DNA of 64,000 bases from Chrysopilus asiliformis (lineage: Eukaryota > Arthropoda > Insecta > Diptera > Rhagionidae): contig OZ035960.1 in NCBI GenBank assembly GCA_964034945.1, positions 67,177,936 to 67,241,935 of the forward strand, in the 5' to 3' direction. Positions 1 to 10,946 of this stretch are shown here, one piece after another; the stretch's first letter is position 1; each line of letters begins with the position of its first letter. The position numbers were made by a program, and so were the translations under genes. The notes beneath the pieces are model-generated. The model worked only from the letters and a program-made list of their open reading frames with translations, did not search any database and was not told where the DNA came from.

Positions 1-156
1 AATCAGGACTTCCTCGACGTTTTTCAACTTGATCTTGTTTACTTCCGATATTTGTTTTTGTTTCTCGATCTCTTGTTGTTTTACATCCAGCTGGTGTTTT
101 AGAGTCTTGTACTCTTCCAGTTCTTCCTTGGTTAGGACGTTGCCTCGGTGTGGCAT
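1..156 (-). CDS. N-terminus of a retrotransposon Gag-like coiled-coil protein, cut by window edge
   Basis: An open frame of 52 codons starts at ATG 156 on the minus strand and runs off the left edge. A TAG lies directly upstream in frame (157-159), which fixes the start. The protein begins MPHRGN and then becomes a charged, heptad-like stretch rich in E, K and Q (LTKEELEEYKTLKHQL and onward), typical of a coiled coil. Its position downstream, on the minus strand, of an LTR (2783-3138) and a primer-binding site (2770-2782) suggests it is the start of gag of the same element (E). No zinc knuckle or capsid motif lies inside the window, so the family is inferred from context only. An unrelated coiled-coil protein is possible. 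Confidence 0.45.
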   Translation of the reverse strand, partial: MPHRGNVLTKEELEEYKTLKHQLDVKQQEIEKQKQISEVNKIKLKNVEEVLI

Positions 157-1762
157 CTATCCTGACTCTATGTGTGGTTTGTATGGTTGTTCCACGGGGA
201 GATGGTCAAAGTTGTTTTGTGGCCTTTAGCACAGGACAACGCGAGTGCGATAGATTCATTTTTTTTTAATTTTAGGTTTCGACTGTTTTTCCTGTTTAAA
301 ATTCTGGATTTTTCAGTTTGAATTTGGCGATCACAGAGCGCAAGACTGCTTATCCACAAAACTACAGACCGCCCAAATGATTGTTTGTTTCGATAAAAAG
401 GGTTAGGATGAAGTTTTTTTTTTTTTTTATATAAAATCACTTCATTTTTATTTTTTTTTGTTTCCTCCTGGTTCATGGGGGGGCAAGGCCTAGGCATAGG
501 CCTGTGGCATATGCATGGTGATGGTAACACACCTTAGTATATGCTTTTCATTAAAGTTTAAGCAAAGTTTGTTTAGTATATGAGGTTTAGGCAAATTTCG
601 TGGCCATAATGGTAAGTAGTTAAGAATTTGCGGTAAATGTGGAGAATAATAATTATTTTAGAGCGGTTAGTTTTTAAACTAAACAAATTTTTCATTCGAT
701 GACAGATGGAAAAGAAATCAACAGAAAATATCAATAAAGTGAAAGAAAAAAAAACAAATAGTAAAACTATTAACATAATATAACATGGGATTCTATATAC
801 AGTAAATGTATTAGCCATTGTTATTGTTTTGTATCATTATTATTGGAGATCCTTGTTACGCTTGTACATTGAGCAATAACTTGAGATTGTGCGAATTGAA
901 ATCGTCAAGTAGTTTGTTCTTTGTAGCCGAAATAACTGGCGATGCGAGCTTATTGGCCAGCATTGGTAACTGTCTAGTTGCTGATCCTTTTGTGTTCCAA
1001 AAAAAAAATGTTTGCGAAATCCTTACATGACAGCTTTATGACTTATTCAAGGAAATTGGAAAAATCGGAAACGCTAAATAATTCAAATTAACTGTTACGT
1101 TATACATAAATCTTCAGATTTTTCAATGAACTTCAGAACTTCAGAAAGTCCAGCACATAGCGAGGGCACACATGACTGATTTTTGCCTATCAGAAAGAAC
1201 TAAAACTGCATTTAAGCATTACATTACAATGTTTGCGCTCCAATCGAAGAATGGGCAACTTTTTCACGGCAGAAGCACCAGACCACCTTTCAAAATCATT
1301 CAAAAGAAAATATTTGAATATTTCCCAAAGAATTACTCAAGGGCCCGTTTGCGCGTATTGTATTTAAAAAAAATTAAGTTGCGCTTAACCAGCTTAAACC
1401 GAGAAATTCTGATACTTAAATTATTTCAGTTGGGCAAAGGTTTGATTTCATAGGAAAACGGTCTTCACTAGACATATCAATGGCAGGAAATGTAAAAAAC
1501 ATTAATTATTTCCTATCGAGACCGCGTTTAACATTTAACATTTAACATTTTCCGGCGTCCCGGCGTTTACTCAAACTCAATTATATATATTTTTTTTGAT
1601 AATTAAAATTTAATAGAAAACTTCCACTCAGCAAAATATTCTCAAACAAAAAAATTTTCTCACCCTTTGATTTTTAATAATGTTTGCTAATACGACTTTT
1701 TATTTTAACTTAAACACATTAATTTTAAAATGATTGAATTTTGTTTTTAATGTTAATCTTTT
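157..1762. other. No recognisable gene; probable long leader of minus-strand element E
   Basis: I see only short open frames without family motifs, A/T-rich sequence and homopolymer runs (for example T-runs near 415-430). If element E is one unit, this is part of its unusually long 5' leader between PBS and gag. The DINE-like insertion that follows accounts for about 0.6 kb more of that distance. Confidence 0.35.
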
Positions 1763-2353
1763 TATACCCGTATGGTGAAACCAAAGGGTATATTAACTTT
1801 GCCTTACCGTTTGTAACGCCAAGATCCCGTCATCACACATAAAAATGAATTACACCAGTGTGTTTAGAATGATAAAAATAATTAATTTCTGCATGTCCGT
1901 CCGTCTGTCTGTCTGTCCGTCTGTCTGTCCGTCTGTCTGTCTGTCCGTCTGTCTGTCTGTCTGTCTGTGGCGCGGATTGCGGGCGCACGGATTGAGCTAG
2001 AGACTTGAAATTTTGTGCAGATTCGTTTTTCGTAAAATGCGAGGCTAAGTTCGTTAATGGGCAAAAATGGACCATTAGGGGGGGTACCCCCCATACGAAC
2101 GAAATCGGATTTTGTGAATATCTCAAAAACGGTGCATCTTATCAAAAAAGTCCAAGAACAAAAGTTATTTAGGATATGATTCTACATAAAACTCCCATAC
2201 ATCAAAATCCGATTGGAATAAATTTTAAAAAATCTTATTGGAAAGTTTGACTTCAAAGTGGAATTTTGGTACAACTGTTCGAATTTTGATACGAATATCA
2301 CCATACGGGTCTCCAATGATTGCCAGATTGGCAATTATAGCTTTTGTTATGTT
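1763..2353 (+). mobile_element. DINE-1/Helentron-like non-autonomous element, full length
   Basis: It begins TATACCCGTATGGTGAAACC, carries a TGTCCGTCCGTCTGTC microsatellite (about 1893-1972) and has a conserved body (GGGGGGTACCCCCCATACGAA near 2080). It ends with a hairpin, ATTGCCA...TGGCAAT, about 20 bp before the terminus GCTTTTGTTATGTT. The same layout recurs in this window at 13861-14161, 3985-4153, 6513-6957, 48377-48778 and 49679-50070. A 3' hairpin close to the end, an internal CTGT-type microsatellite and no coding capacity fit the DINE-1/HINE elements mobilised by Helentrons. Family assignment is inference from structure. Confidence 0.6.
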
Positions 2354-2626
2354 TATGATATCTAATTTTATTTCTGATAGTGCTTGGAGAATTTCAGCTT
2401 AACACTCAACATAGTTATATAGAAGAAGACAATTTAAATAGCAATTTGTATCACGAATTTTGATTTTCAACTAAAATCGATTAACTTGTTTTTGCAGACG
2501 TCAATGAAGACTTTGATCGTCCCTCTTTGATTGAAAAGTTATCACTTAAGTGAAATTTTGTTTGTACTTACCTTTTTTTTGTTTTTTTTTCTTCCTCGCT
2601 GTTCTTCACGATTCGTCTTAGAAGAT
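2354..2626. other. Unassigned A/T-rich stretch in leader of E
   Basis: No coding or RNA signal seen. It lies between the DINE-like insertion and the 25-bp repeats and is probably leader of element E. Confidence 0.3.
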
Positions 2627-2745
2627 CTTTTTTCACTTTTTTAGTCTTTTACACTTTTCACTTTCTTAGTCTTTTACGCTTTTCACTTTTTTAGTCTTTT
2701 ACGCTTTTCACTTTTTTAGTCTTTTACACTTTTCACTTTCTTAGC
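2627..2745. repeat. 25-bp tandem repeat, about four copies
   Basis: Units of the form TTAGTCTTTTACRCTTTTCACTTTY start at 2641, 2666, 2691 and 2716, with a partial unit before them. On the minus strand they are purine-rich (AAAAGTGTAAAAGACTAA type) and lie just downstream of the PBS, so they are in the leader of element E. Confidence 0.75.
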
Positions 2746-2769
2746 CAATTGGTCGCAGCAACCTTTTTT

Positions 2770-2782
2770 CCGGCTGCGCCAA
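2770..2782 (-). other. Primer-binding site of element E
   Basis: On the minus strand the LTR end CATAACA is followed at once by TTGGCGCAGCCGG. This matches the 17.6/297-type PBS class (TGGCGCAGTCGG in Drosophila) and is the same PBS as element B at 23120-23135. Confidence 0.65.
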
Positions 2783-3138
2783 TGTTATGGTCCGAGTTTT
2801 TTAGGATTGGATCGGGAGCACTTTGTAATAATAAAAAAAACACGAAATTGATTTTAACTTTTTTATTTTAATACGAATTTATTACACACTAGTTTGATCG
2901 TTCAAACGAAAAACACATTTATTTGTTGAACTTGTTCTCGCGAACGCCGTCACACCACAACTACGACTGAACTGACCGTAGTCGCCAGCAGCAACCAACG
3001 CTTCGAAAAAATGCTGAGTCGGCCGCGTCGCTCTTATCAGCTCTGTAATTAGAACTGTTTATGTGTCGCGACCGAACTCATGCACTTTGCCGATGATGTG
3101 GTTGTTTACTCGGTTTCTGCTGACTCAATCGCGTCACA
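2783..3138 (-). repeat. 5' LTR of minus-strand element E (outer border uncertain)
   Basis: Read on the minus strand, the sequence ends ACCATAACA directly before the PBS. It contains AATAAA-type signals near 2880 and a G+C-richer CGCGGCCGACTCAGC segment near 3020 that could be the transcript start region. The proposed beginning is TGTGACGCG at 3138, which gives TG...CA ends and about 356 bp. This outer border is a guess, because no second LTR copy lies in the window. Confidence 0.5.
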
Positions 3139-3469
3139 TCACGTCTACTGCAATTTGAGACGTTTTGTATCGCGATTGAATCAGCCAGTCGTGGGAAAGG
3201 AATGTGATGGTCTTTTCGTTGGCCATCACAAACTGGTTCAACATGATGATTCCTGTGGAAATCTCTTCGATTTCTGGGATAAGTTGGTTGTTGATTCTAT
3301 CACAAGTTGAATTTCTGCTCTTCAATAGGTTTGGTAAAGAAGTAGAATTACTGATATCTAATAAGCTATTTTGATTACATATTGATAATGAATTGAAGGT
3401 TTTACAATTTCCAATTAACCCTAGTACTCTGTCTTTGTTTTTTAATATTTTTTTTTTAAATAATGTCAT
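3134..3469 (-). pseudogene. env: Errantivirus-type Env fragment
   Basis: About 111 residues of open frame resemble the C-terminal ectodomain of Env proteins of 17.6/Tom/gypsy-type insect endogenous retroviruses. The telling motif is CDRINNQLIPEIEEIS followed by TGIIMLNQF, matching the family pattern IPxxEEIxPGxILLN. Upstream cysteines and an LPNLLKSRNSTC segment also fit. No transmembrane segment or full ectodomain is present, so it is a fragment. It abuts the presumed LTR of element E, which suggests E inserted into it. The other reading is a tandem arrangement, env then LTR then PBS, from LTR recombination. Confidence 0.6.
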
Positions 3470-3543
3470 TAATTACATGATTTTTCTTAACTGGTTTAAC
3501 AATGAGAATTTTCATATATTTCTTTTGTTGTGACGGGAATATA

Positions 3544-3984
3544 AGCTGCTTTTTTTAATGATCCGGATAACAGATCCATATGGATCATTAAAAAAACGTA
3601 AGTGAGTTTATTGTGGGTTTAAATTGGTTTTTGTGCTATGTTGAAACAAGCCGTGGCTTATAGTAACCCATATGTTGTGGCAATAACTTTTAAAATCGCA
3701 AAACCCCTCAAAACCCATGTCATTACCAGCTAGAATAGATATAGTTATTTTCCTCGCCACCAGGTTTTTTTTCCCGTTTTAGGGTAATAGCCTTCATGCG
3801 ATGGAAACAGTACTCAAATATCCATACACCTAGAAACCGCAAGACGCCAGCTGAGACACGCACCAAGGGAAATTTTTAATTTCCCATTAACTCAGAAAGC
3901 AAATCAGATCATGATCCCGAAAAGACTTGGATTACGAATTTGTATGAGAGTTAATCCGGATCTCTGATCGGATCATTAAAAAAA
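3544..3984. mobile_element. MITE with GATCCGGAT terminal inverted repeats, copy 1
   Basis: The left end AGCTGCTTTTTTTAATGATC and the right end ...GATCGGATCATTAAAAAAA are inverted repeats of about 25 bp. A second copy lies at 45914-46335 with shared interior (GCTAGAATAG, CCTCGCCACCAGGTTTTTT, TTTAGGGYAATAGCCTTCATG). There is no coding capacity. The superfamily is unclear because the target duplication cannot be fixed beyond doubt. Confidence 0.65.
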
Positions 3985-4153
3985 CATAACAAAAGCTATA
4001 ATTGCCAATCTGGCAATTATTGAAAACCCGTATGGTGATTAAAGTGAATGGCGAAAATTTGTATCAAAACTCCACTTTGAAGTCAAACTTTTCAATAAGA
4101 TTGTTTAAAATTTATTCCAATCGGTATTTGATGTATGGGAGTTTTATGTAGAA
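3985..4153 (-). mobile_element. DINE-like element, 3' part, cut by a Helitron
   Basis: On the minus strand this is the terminal part of the DINE-like family, with the ATTGCCAGATTGGCAAT hairpin and the CTATAGCTTTTGTTATG-like end. The homology stops at A 4153, exactly where the Helitron end CTAG begins. Confidence 0.6.
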
Positions 4154-4740
4154 CTAGCTTGAAAGAACCCGGCGTTGCCCGGGTAGTAATAAATTTTTGA
4201 ATATGAAAAAATCCTTTTTTTTCAAAAGTATTTTGATGTATAGAAAAATTATGCAGTAATTATATTTCAAACAATTTTTTGTTCATAATTTTTTTGGTTT
4301 AACGCACTGTTTTCAAGAAAATTGCAAATATTTTTTTCATCTGCTTGGGAGAAAGGGAATAGAGCGAATTCCCTTATTGCCAGACCCTTAAGATTTTTGC
4401 ATTTATGTTGTAACATATGTTGAACAACCATAAAATAGTTTCAGAGATAGCTGAGAAGGGGATTGGTGGAAAATTTACCCTGACAGATAACCTATCCAAC
4501 ACTAAAAATTGTATAAAAATCCGTTCTGTAGTTTGGTAGATAGCAGGAGAGGGGGCTCGCACCATGTAGAGCGGAGTAGTTTGAGTGGATGAAAATTTCT
4601 TTTATGATTGACCTGCCCAACACTGAAAACCGTATTCAAATCCCTTCAGTGGTTCAGAAGTTAACAGGTGAGGGGGTGAAAGGGGAGCCGATACCGCGAC
4701 CACACCTAACAATAAACCGTGGTCAAGATACATAGTCTAC

Positions 4741-4852
4741 TAGGGGCTGCGCCCCGAACCGCTTCGCGGTTCATCCCCCACCCTCAGGTCGGCCTTCGGC
4801 CTCCCTGTCCACGTCGGCCTTCGGCCTCCCTCCCTGGCCTACGGCCGCGCGT
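4741..4852. repeat. G+C-rich hairpin cluster in the Helitron 3' region
   Basis: A run of short palindromes stands out from A/T-rich surroundings: GGGGCTGCGCCCC, CCGCTTCGCGG, then GTCGGCCTTCGGCC twice and GGCCTACGGCC. Each can form a stem of 4-6 bp with a small loop. Confidence 0.8.
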
Positions 4853-5048
4853 CTAATATCTTTATCAATACTTAGATAGTAATAGATCAAAAAATTTTTT
4901 ATGATACCCCAGAAGGAAATGAAGCTTTTAAAAAGTGCTAAACTGGACTGTCGTATGACATATTGATGGTAACCGACAAAAACAACGCATTGACAACATA
5001 AACTCTAAAAATTGTACATCTATTAATAAGAATAATGTAAATAATAAT

Positions 5049-5510
5049 TTATTGCAATGCCAAAGTGTGGACAATATTTTTTGTTTCTCCATTTTCGGCA
5101 TATACAAACAAATTGTTGGGCTTACCAACTCTGGAGCAGGCTACATATAATTGGCCATGAGCGAAACATGAATTTCCCAAATCCAAGCCGCAAACTTGGA
5201 TCGACTGACCTTGAGATTTGTTGATCGTGATAGCATATGCCAGACGAATTGGAAATTGCAAGCGTTTAAATGCAATTGGACTATCTGTGGGAATCATCGG
5301 GATTCTTGGCAATAAAATATGCTCTCCTTTGAACTTGCCATTGATAATAGTCGATTCAATAATGTTACCCAATAATTTCTTCACAACCAACCGCGTTCCG
5401 TTACATAATTTTGGTGGATTTAGGTTTCGTAAAAGTATAATTGGTGATCCAACTTTCAAAATTAAATTATGCGGTGGCAGGCCTGGCAAATCAAGTGAAT
5501 TTAAAAATTA
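5049..5510 (-). pseudogene. Helitron Pif1-like helicase, C-terminal fragment
   Basis: The fragment covers the last helicase motifs of RepHel proteins. It has a [18 protein letters not shown] segment with NGTRL (motif IV region), then [18 protein letters not shown] (motif V), then [19 protein letters not shown] (motif VI). It ends naturally with a stop after TLALQ. The upstream frame closes at a stop just above 5510, and no Rep endonuclease or Walker A/B segment is seen. The intact enzyme would unwind DNA during rolling-circle transposition; this piece cannot act alone. Confidence 0.85.
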
Positions 5511-5511
5511 A

Positions 5512-6512
5512 GTTGGGAAATTCACTCCTTTATCTTCTTAAATCACTGTATCAATTGACTTGAATGAAAATGACTGAGATTCCAGTCGATAAACACTAAT
5601 GTTTGAGTTTCGTCCACTTAAGAATGTTGTTTAATTGTTGTCGCGTTGGCAAAAACGAAATAAAATGTTGAATGCGTCCCTTAATTGTCTAAACATTACT
5701 CGCATTTGCCTTTTCCTTAAAAAAACGAAATTAAATTCGCCTTTACTTTGTGATCAAGTTGAAATTTTCAAACCGCTGATGAAAAGAGATCTTTCACGCA
5801 CAGCGAAATGAAAATTACTCTTGCTTGTGGCGGCCAACAGCGGAAACCGGTTGTAGTGTGGAAAGAGGAAGGGAAACACGAATTGAATCGAAATTGCTGA
5901 CAGCAAAAAAAAAAAATCTTTTGTATTTAACCTCAACCATTTGTGTTTATTTCTGTGACATTTTTTTGTTGTGATTGTTAAAACTTTTTCCAAAAAACGT
6001 AAAACCTTTTCATTTGGCTAATCCGGGGAATTTCTAAAACGATTTTCGGAGACTTTTCGAATTTGTTTTTCAAAGGAAAAGTGTGCGGAAATCCATCTAG
6101 AATTGCATAAAAAACTGCCGACTGGCCGCCCGACTTATATAAATACTTTTCACAGCTAAATATTACACTTTTTCGAAAGAAAATTGTTATTTGTTTACTT
6201 TTCAAAATATGTCGAATTTAATACAAATTTGAAATTTGCCGCTACTGTCAAGATTGTATTTAAATTTTCACCGCCAGAGAGAAAATTAACCACTTGTGCA
6301 AAATAATACCTTTAGCGATCTTTCCAGATCGTTATTTATCGATTTTTGCCAAGAATCCTACTGCAGATGTCAACTGCGTGTTTACTACGATTAGTGCAAA
6401 AATCGAAAATCGAACATAGCTAAAAACCTGCTCCTAGCAACGCAGATCATTTTGCAAAAACCGCGTAAAAAGACCGATTTTTTGAGTTTTGTAATCTCCA
6501 ACAGACCAGCAA
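5512..6512. other. No recognisable gene; possible Helitron or flanking remnant
   Basis: Only short frames without motifs are present. Small GAAATTT/AAATTTC-type inverted patches occur. I found no conserved domain on either strand. Confidence 0.3.
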
Positions 6513-6957
6513 AACAACAAAAGCTATAATTGCCAGTCTGGCAATAATTGGAGACCCGTATGGTGATATTCGTATAAAAATTCGAACAGTTGATCAAAAT
6601 TCCACTTTGAAGTCAAACTTTTCAATAAGATTTTTTAAAATTTATTCCAATCGGATTTTGATCTTAGGGAGTCTTATGAAGAATCATATCTTAAATAACT
6701 TTTGTTTTTCGACTTTTTCGATAAGATGCACCGTTTTTGTAATATTCGCAAAAAACTTTTTCGTTCGTATAACTTGAAATTTTACGCAGATTCGTAAAAT
6801 GCAAGGCTAAGTTCGTTAATGGGCAGAAATGGACCATTAGGAGGGGTACCCGTCATACGAACGAAAACATTTTTTGCGAATATCTCAAAAACGGTGCACC
6901 TTATCAAAAAAGTTCAAGAACAAAAGTTATTTGAGATATGATTCTACATAAAACTCC
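6513..6957. mobile_element. Two DINE-like halves in inverted arrangement
   Basis: From 6513 to about 6770 the sequence is the 3' half of the DINE-like family on the minus strand (AAAGCTATAATTGCCAGTCT, then CCGTATGGTGATATTCG). From about 6771 to 6957 it switches to the plus-strand middle of the same family (AACTTGAAATTTTACGCAGA, GGGGTACCC, ATCTCAAAAACGGTGCACC). The junction forms an imperfect head-to-head inverted repeat. Confidence 0.6.
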
Positions 6958-7246
6958 CATTTTCGTTAATTTCTCGACCCCAGCGCCACCTATCGGGTTT
7001 AAATTTTATCAACATTTTAATCTTTATTTAAGTGTTATATGTTGTGAATTTGCACAAAATCGGTCCATAAATACGAATTTTCGAAATTCGAACTCAAACC
7101 CCAGCGCCATCTACCGGGGTCTTTTGCAAACAAAAACCGATCGGAGCACCACATGAACATATGGTGTGAATATGAGGTGGATAGCTTCAGTGGTTCAGCC
7201 GTGATGATCAGACGAACATACGCACCAACGATTTTATATATTAAGA
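6958..7246 (-). mobile_element. Possible Helitron 5' end (minus strand)
   Basis: Reading the minus strand from 7246 gives A followed by TCTTAATATATAAAATCGTT, resembling the TC...TATATAAAAAT start of arthropod Helitrons. The motif CCCAGCGCCAYCTAYCGGG appears twice (near 6980 and 7100). The assignment rests on terminal resemblance only. Confidence 0.35.
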
Positions 7247-7429
7247 TGTTGGTTATACGTTACTCCATCTCACAAATCAAAAAAATTTATAACTCTATCG
7301 CACAAATAAAAAAAAAACGCTTCCGCACCCCAATAAGTTTGTTGCTGCACTCCAGATTGGGGACCTTCACACTATATGAGAATCATATTGAAGTATATTA
7401 GATTTAGTTGTAACTTATCAAACCAATCG

Positions 7430-7653
7430 CTGGACACAAAAATGAACTATACACCAGGGTGTTTGGGATGACAAAAGATTTTGATTTTGGCATGTCCGAT
7501 CGTCTGTCTGCCCGTCTGTCTCTCTGTCGTTTGCCCGTCTGTCTCTCGGTCGTCTGTCCGTCTATATATCCGTGAATATCATAACTTTCGGAAGGATTGA
7601 GCTAGAGATTTGAAATATTTACAGTTGCGTTTCTCGTAAATGGCAATGATAGG
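7430..7653 (+). mobile_element. Diverged DINE-like element, left part, split by hAT copy 1
   Basis: It shares the family layout AAAATGAACTATACACCAGG, GGCATGTCCGATCGTCTGTC and GGATTGAGCTAGAGATTTGA. It is interrupted at 7653 by the hAT element and seems to continue after 9576 (AACTGGCAAAATCGGTCCATT). Confidence 0.5.
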
Positions 7654-9568
7654 CAGGGCCGTATCGAAGGTTCTGGATTGGGGGGGGAGACGTCTCAATT
7701 TTCCCAACTCGAACATCTAATTTTTCCCAACTGGGATGTACATAATAAAAATTCCTTTTCCTTGCCCAGAATCTCTGACAAGAAACAACTGATATAATGA
7801 AATATCAGTTGTGGTCAACACAAAACTTACTTCTACAAAATCTACGATCCTGCGCAATTTACGCTAGAGCCCTGTCGCGTTGTCAACCTAAGACGACATC
7901 CCAATAAATTCTTGGTTTATTCAAAAATATCAAAAACGTTAGTTTGCCAGTAATTTGCAAAAACATATTTTTTTATATTTTAATCTAAATATCTCAATAA
8001 CGGTAAGAAAGAAAATTGTGCAGAATGTCATTCTCATTATTTCACTTCATACATTCAGTCAGCAAAACCCCATTAGTTTTCAAGATAATCGCAAAAACTG
8101 TTTTTTTTTTGGAAATAACGTTTTATCTCGATAACAGGTTGAGATATCGAGTTATATCTAAAGACAAAAGTGTGGGAAATTTTATTTTCTAAAAGTTTCG
8201 TCGTACTTAAGGCCACTAAAAAACGCGTAGTTTGGGAGTAAATCGAGAAAAACGAAATTGCGATTTTTGAAAAACCGCCATTTTGGATACTTCCGGTTAA
8301 CGGATTTCCACCAAAAGTTGATAGGATCGTCCCATTTCAGGACCCAACATGCCTATAAAATTTCATGGCTCTAGCTTTATTAGTTTTTGAGAAATCTTGT
8401 ACACAGACTGACAGACAAACTGACAGACTGACAGACAAACTGACAGACTGACAGACAGAACGACATTTTTTTAATATGACTCCAATCGACTCAGGAGTGA
8501 TCGGGAAATTTTTTTTAGGCAAAATTAAGAGGTCGAAATTTTTCATGAATACAATACTTTATTGCACTCCGTAGAAGAAAGTAAATTTTTTTTATTTTTC
8601 ACAATTAAATAAAGGGTAAACACTAATAATCTTATGCGACTTGTGACCACAAGAAGTACATTTGACTTTATATCGCTTATTTTTGGCACTTTCTTTTGTA
8701 TTCAGATTTTATCCGAATCCAGTGTTGACAAAAACTTATAAGAAATTAAATACATATTACTTGAAACAGTTCTTACCTATTCATTTGTTTAAAAAATCCG
8801 AACACCGATGGTACAACAATTACACTATATTTTCAAAACTCACTGTTTCAGCACGAATATACTAGATCGCTCGATTTGCTGTCTCAAATGGTCCCATTTC
8901 AATACAGTTCAATGAATCAAAACGAGTTAAGTAAGAGCGAGATAACCGTATGACTATAAATATAGTTCTTTCGTTTAAACCGTGAGCTGTCAAAGGAAAA
9001 TAGACTTTCGGAATGGTGTTGGCGCATAAAGTTAGTCTCAAACTTGTGAAATTTGAATTTCGCGGCGGACGAAATTTGAATTTCGCGATATTATACAGTT
9101 CAGTGGATGCGTTTAAGTATGATAAAGAGGGAAATACTTTTGGGACCATTTTTCAGCAGAGCTTTGTGTCACCATACTATGTTATATAGTTCTGTGCCAT
9201 AAACTGATGAGAACATTATACTCCCCCCATGGTCGAGTGTCTCTACTCTTTCAAAGCCTTTTATTCATTCTCTCCCAACTCGCTGTGACGCTGTCGCCAA
9301 AGCAGAATGGCATGTGGAAACACAAACAAGTCATAAAACACGCCTTTGTTCACTAATAGAAAATTTGAGGTAGAAAAAGACAAGTTGGGATTTTGGAAAA
9401 TCGACAAAAGAGATTTCCCAACTTCAGTTGGGAATTTGACCCATAGGAGTTGGGAAATCTACTTCTTGAAGATGTGAGATTTCCCAACTCCTATGGGTCA
9501 AATTCCCAACTGAAGACTTATTGGGGGGGGGGAGCCTCCCCCCCCATCCCCCCCAGTCGGTACGGCCC
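7654..9568 (-). mobile_element. hAT-type non-autonomous element, copy 1
   Basis: The ends are CAGGGCCGTATCGA at the left and TCGGTACGGCCC at the right. They are flanked by ATGATAGG (7646-7653) and TTGATAGG (9569-9576), a 7/8 match to an 8-bp target duplication. The interior is nearly identical, in inverted orientation, to 19217-21083; two segments of about 200 and 290 bp translate identically in both copies. Multiple AGTTGGGA/TCCCAACT subterminal motifs and long G/C runs mark one end. A GACAGACAAACTGACAGACT array (8405-8460) is longer here than in copy 2. There is no transposase gene, so it must be mobilised in trans. Confidence 0.8.
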
Positions 9569-9576
9569 TTGATAGG

Positions 9577-10239
9577 TTCTTGAACTGGCAAAATCGGTCC
9601 ATTCCCTTCTCCATATAAATGAGACTTTTTACGCTATTTTCTCAAAAAAGGTGAATCGTATTGAAAAATTTATAAAGCTAAAATGTCTTTTGAATATGAT
9701 TTTACATAACTTATCTATACATCAAAATTTAGTTAGACTACCTCTTTCCCCTCCCCGATACAAATTGAATACTTTTTCTTTATTTTCTCGAAAACTGTGC
9801 ATCGTATCGAAAAGTTTATAAAGACGAAATTTGTTTAGAATATGATTTTATACAACTTATCTATTCAGTTGGACCACTCCTACCTCCCTCTCCCATACAA
9901 ATAGATTTATTTTAAATAAACGAATTGGTTGGTGACAAAATACATTATTTAAATTCGTTCTCCACAAAATGAATAATTTAAATTATCAAATCGTTCAACA
10001 CCAATCCATTTAATTTTACTTGGTCACTGAGTAAATTCCTTGATTCACTTCGTTGTACACAAAATAAAATACTTTCGACGATTTAAAAGTGGGAAAAACA
10101 GCGATAATTTGCGCACTATATCGATAAACAACCGCTTCGCATCGATCATCAATGAGGAAAGAGCAAATATATTTCTCAGTTGTCAAACGCGAGTCTGAGA
10201 GCGTAACGGGATCTGTTGGCGATAAAATTATTGTGAGGT
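9577..10239. other. Diverged DINE-like right part and unassigned sequence
   Basis: 9577-9900 keeps DINE-like wording (TTTCTCAAAAAAGGTGAATCG, ATACATCAAAATTTAGTTAGA), repeated in a second diverged form about 110 bp later. From about 9900 to 10239 nothing is recognised. Confidence 0.35.
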
Positions 10240-10625
10240 ACAAAATTTTCCGTTTTTCAATTCCAAATACAATATTTTCTCCTTCCATACCAAAATCCCA
10301 TACAAAATGCAAATTTCAATTTTTTCGATATTCCCGTTTTTCCCCAAAATTTTTCTCGACTTTTCCAACAAAACGAAAAAAGATTCGAGATTTTTGATTT
10401 GGAATTACTGAAAGTCCAAACCAGAAAACCGCTCCCCTGAAAGTATGCAATTTCGGTTTTCCAAGATTTTCCAACTTTTCCGGTAGAAATTTCCAATTTT
10501 CGGCTCCGTTGTGTTTTTATATGTTGCAATACGAATCCAACAAAAAAAACCCCATGCAAATCGGATTATATTCAGCCGAGTTATGGATAGTCAAACGGAC
10601 CACGATTCATTTTTATATATAAAGA
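10240..10625 (-). mobile_element. Helitron 5' terminal segment
   Basis: Reading the minus strand from 10625: A then TCTTTATATATAAAAATGAA, then TCGTGGTCCGTTTGACTATC and an AACTCGGCTGAATATAATCC segment. This is the wording common at arthropod Helitron 5' ends, with TC at the terminus and A before it. How far the element reaches to the left is not clear, and no coding part is attached. Confidence 0.55.
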
Positions 10626-10946
10626 TAATCATCTTTGCGTTGGTGCTTTTCTCCACGCAATTTGAAGAAGTACACACAGCCATGTTCATTCGTCGATTTG
10701 TTTGCTGGGTTGAAAAATTTCACGGATTGTAGTTCAAAAAGACCCACTACTGGCGCTGATGGAAGTTAAATTTTTAACTGCTGGCGCTGAGATCGCTTTG
10801 ATCAAGATTTTAATCTTGTAACACGATACAGATGTCACAACAAAAGTCAATGTTTATGGTACACAAAATAAACAATGTATTTCGGAGAATTAAATTAAAT
10901 TAAAAATCGCGGGAAAAACTGGTAAGTGTTTATATTCAGGTTGTGA
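10626..10946. other. Flank of element A, nothing recognised
   Basis: No gene or repeat identified. The last four bases, GTGA (10943-10946), are one copy of the target duplication of element A. Confidence 0.4.

Larger units (their letters stand above)
4154..5511 (-). mobile_element. Helitron, 3' portion with helicase remnant
   Basis: On the minus strand the element ends with the hairpin ACCCGGGCAACGCCGGGT (4167-4184), a short spacer and CTAG at 4157-4154, followed by T. This is the textbook Helitron 3' end: a hairpin 10-12 nt before CTRR and insertion next to T. A Pif1-like helicase fragment lies inside at 5049-5510. The 5' border could not be placed; Helitron-type 5' ends occur at 7246 and 10625 on the same strand, but I could not show that either belongs to this copy. 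Confidence 0.75.

Noticed and set aside
168..530. 120-codon minus-strand frame
   Set aside because: Lys/Ser-rich translation of T-runs with no family resemblance; likely chance.
1893..1972. CRISPR-like regular GTCTGTCTGTCC array (also 13991-14066, 7500-7560)
   Set aside because: Simple tetranucleotide microsatellite in a eukaryotic transposon; no repeat-spacer pattern.
8862..9149. 95-codon frame conserved in both hAT copies (also 19615-19902), and a 67-codon frame beside it
   Set aside because: Conservation is explained by near-identical recent copies; no hAT transposase or other domain, and no codon-level sign of selection can be judged from two copies.
4154..10625. Single full-length Helitron from the 10625 5' end to the 4154 3' end
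   Set aside because: The flanks do not rejoin into the interrupted DINE-like element as they should, and several unrelated elements lie between; reported as separate fragments.
10921..10946. GTAAGT splice-donor-like word next to element A, possible host exon
   Set aside because: Upstream frame is short and has no recognisable product; one donor-like word is not evidence.
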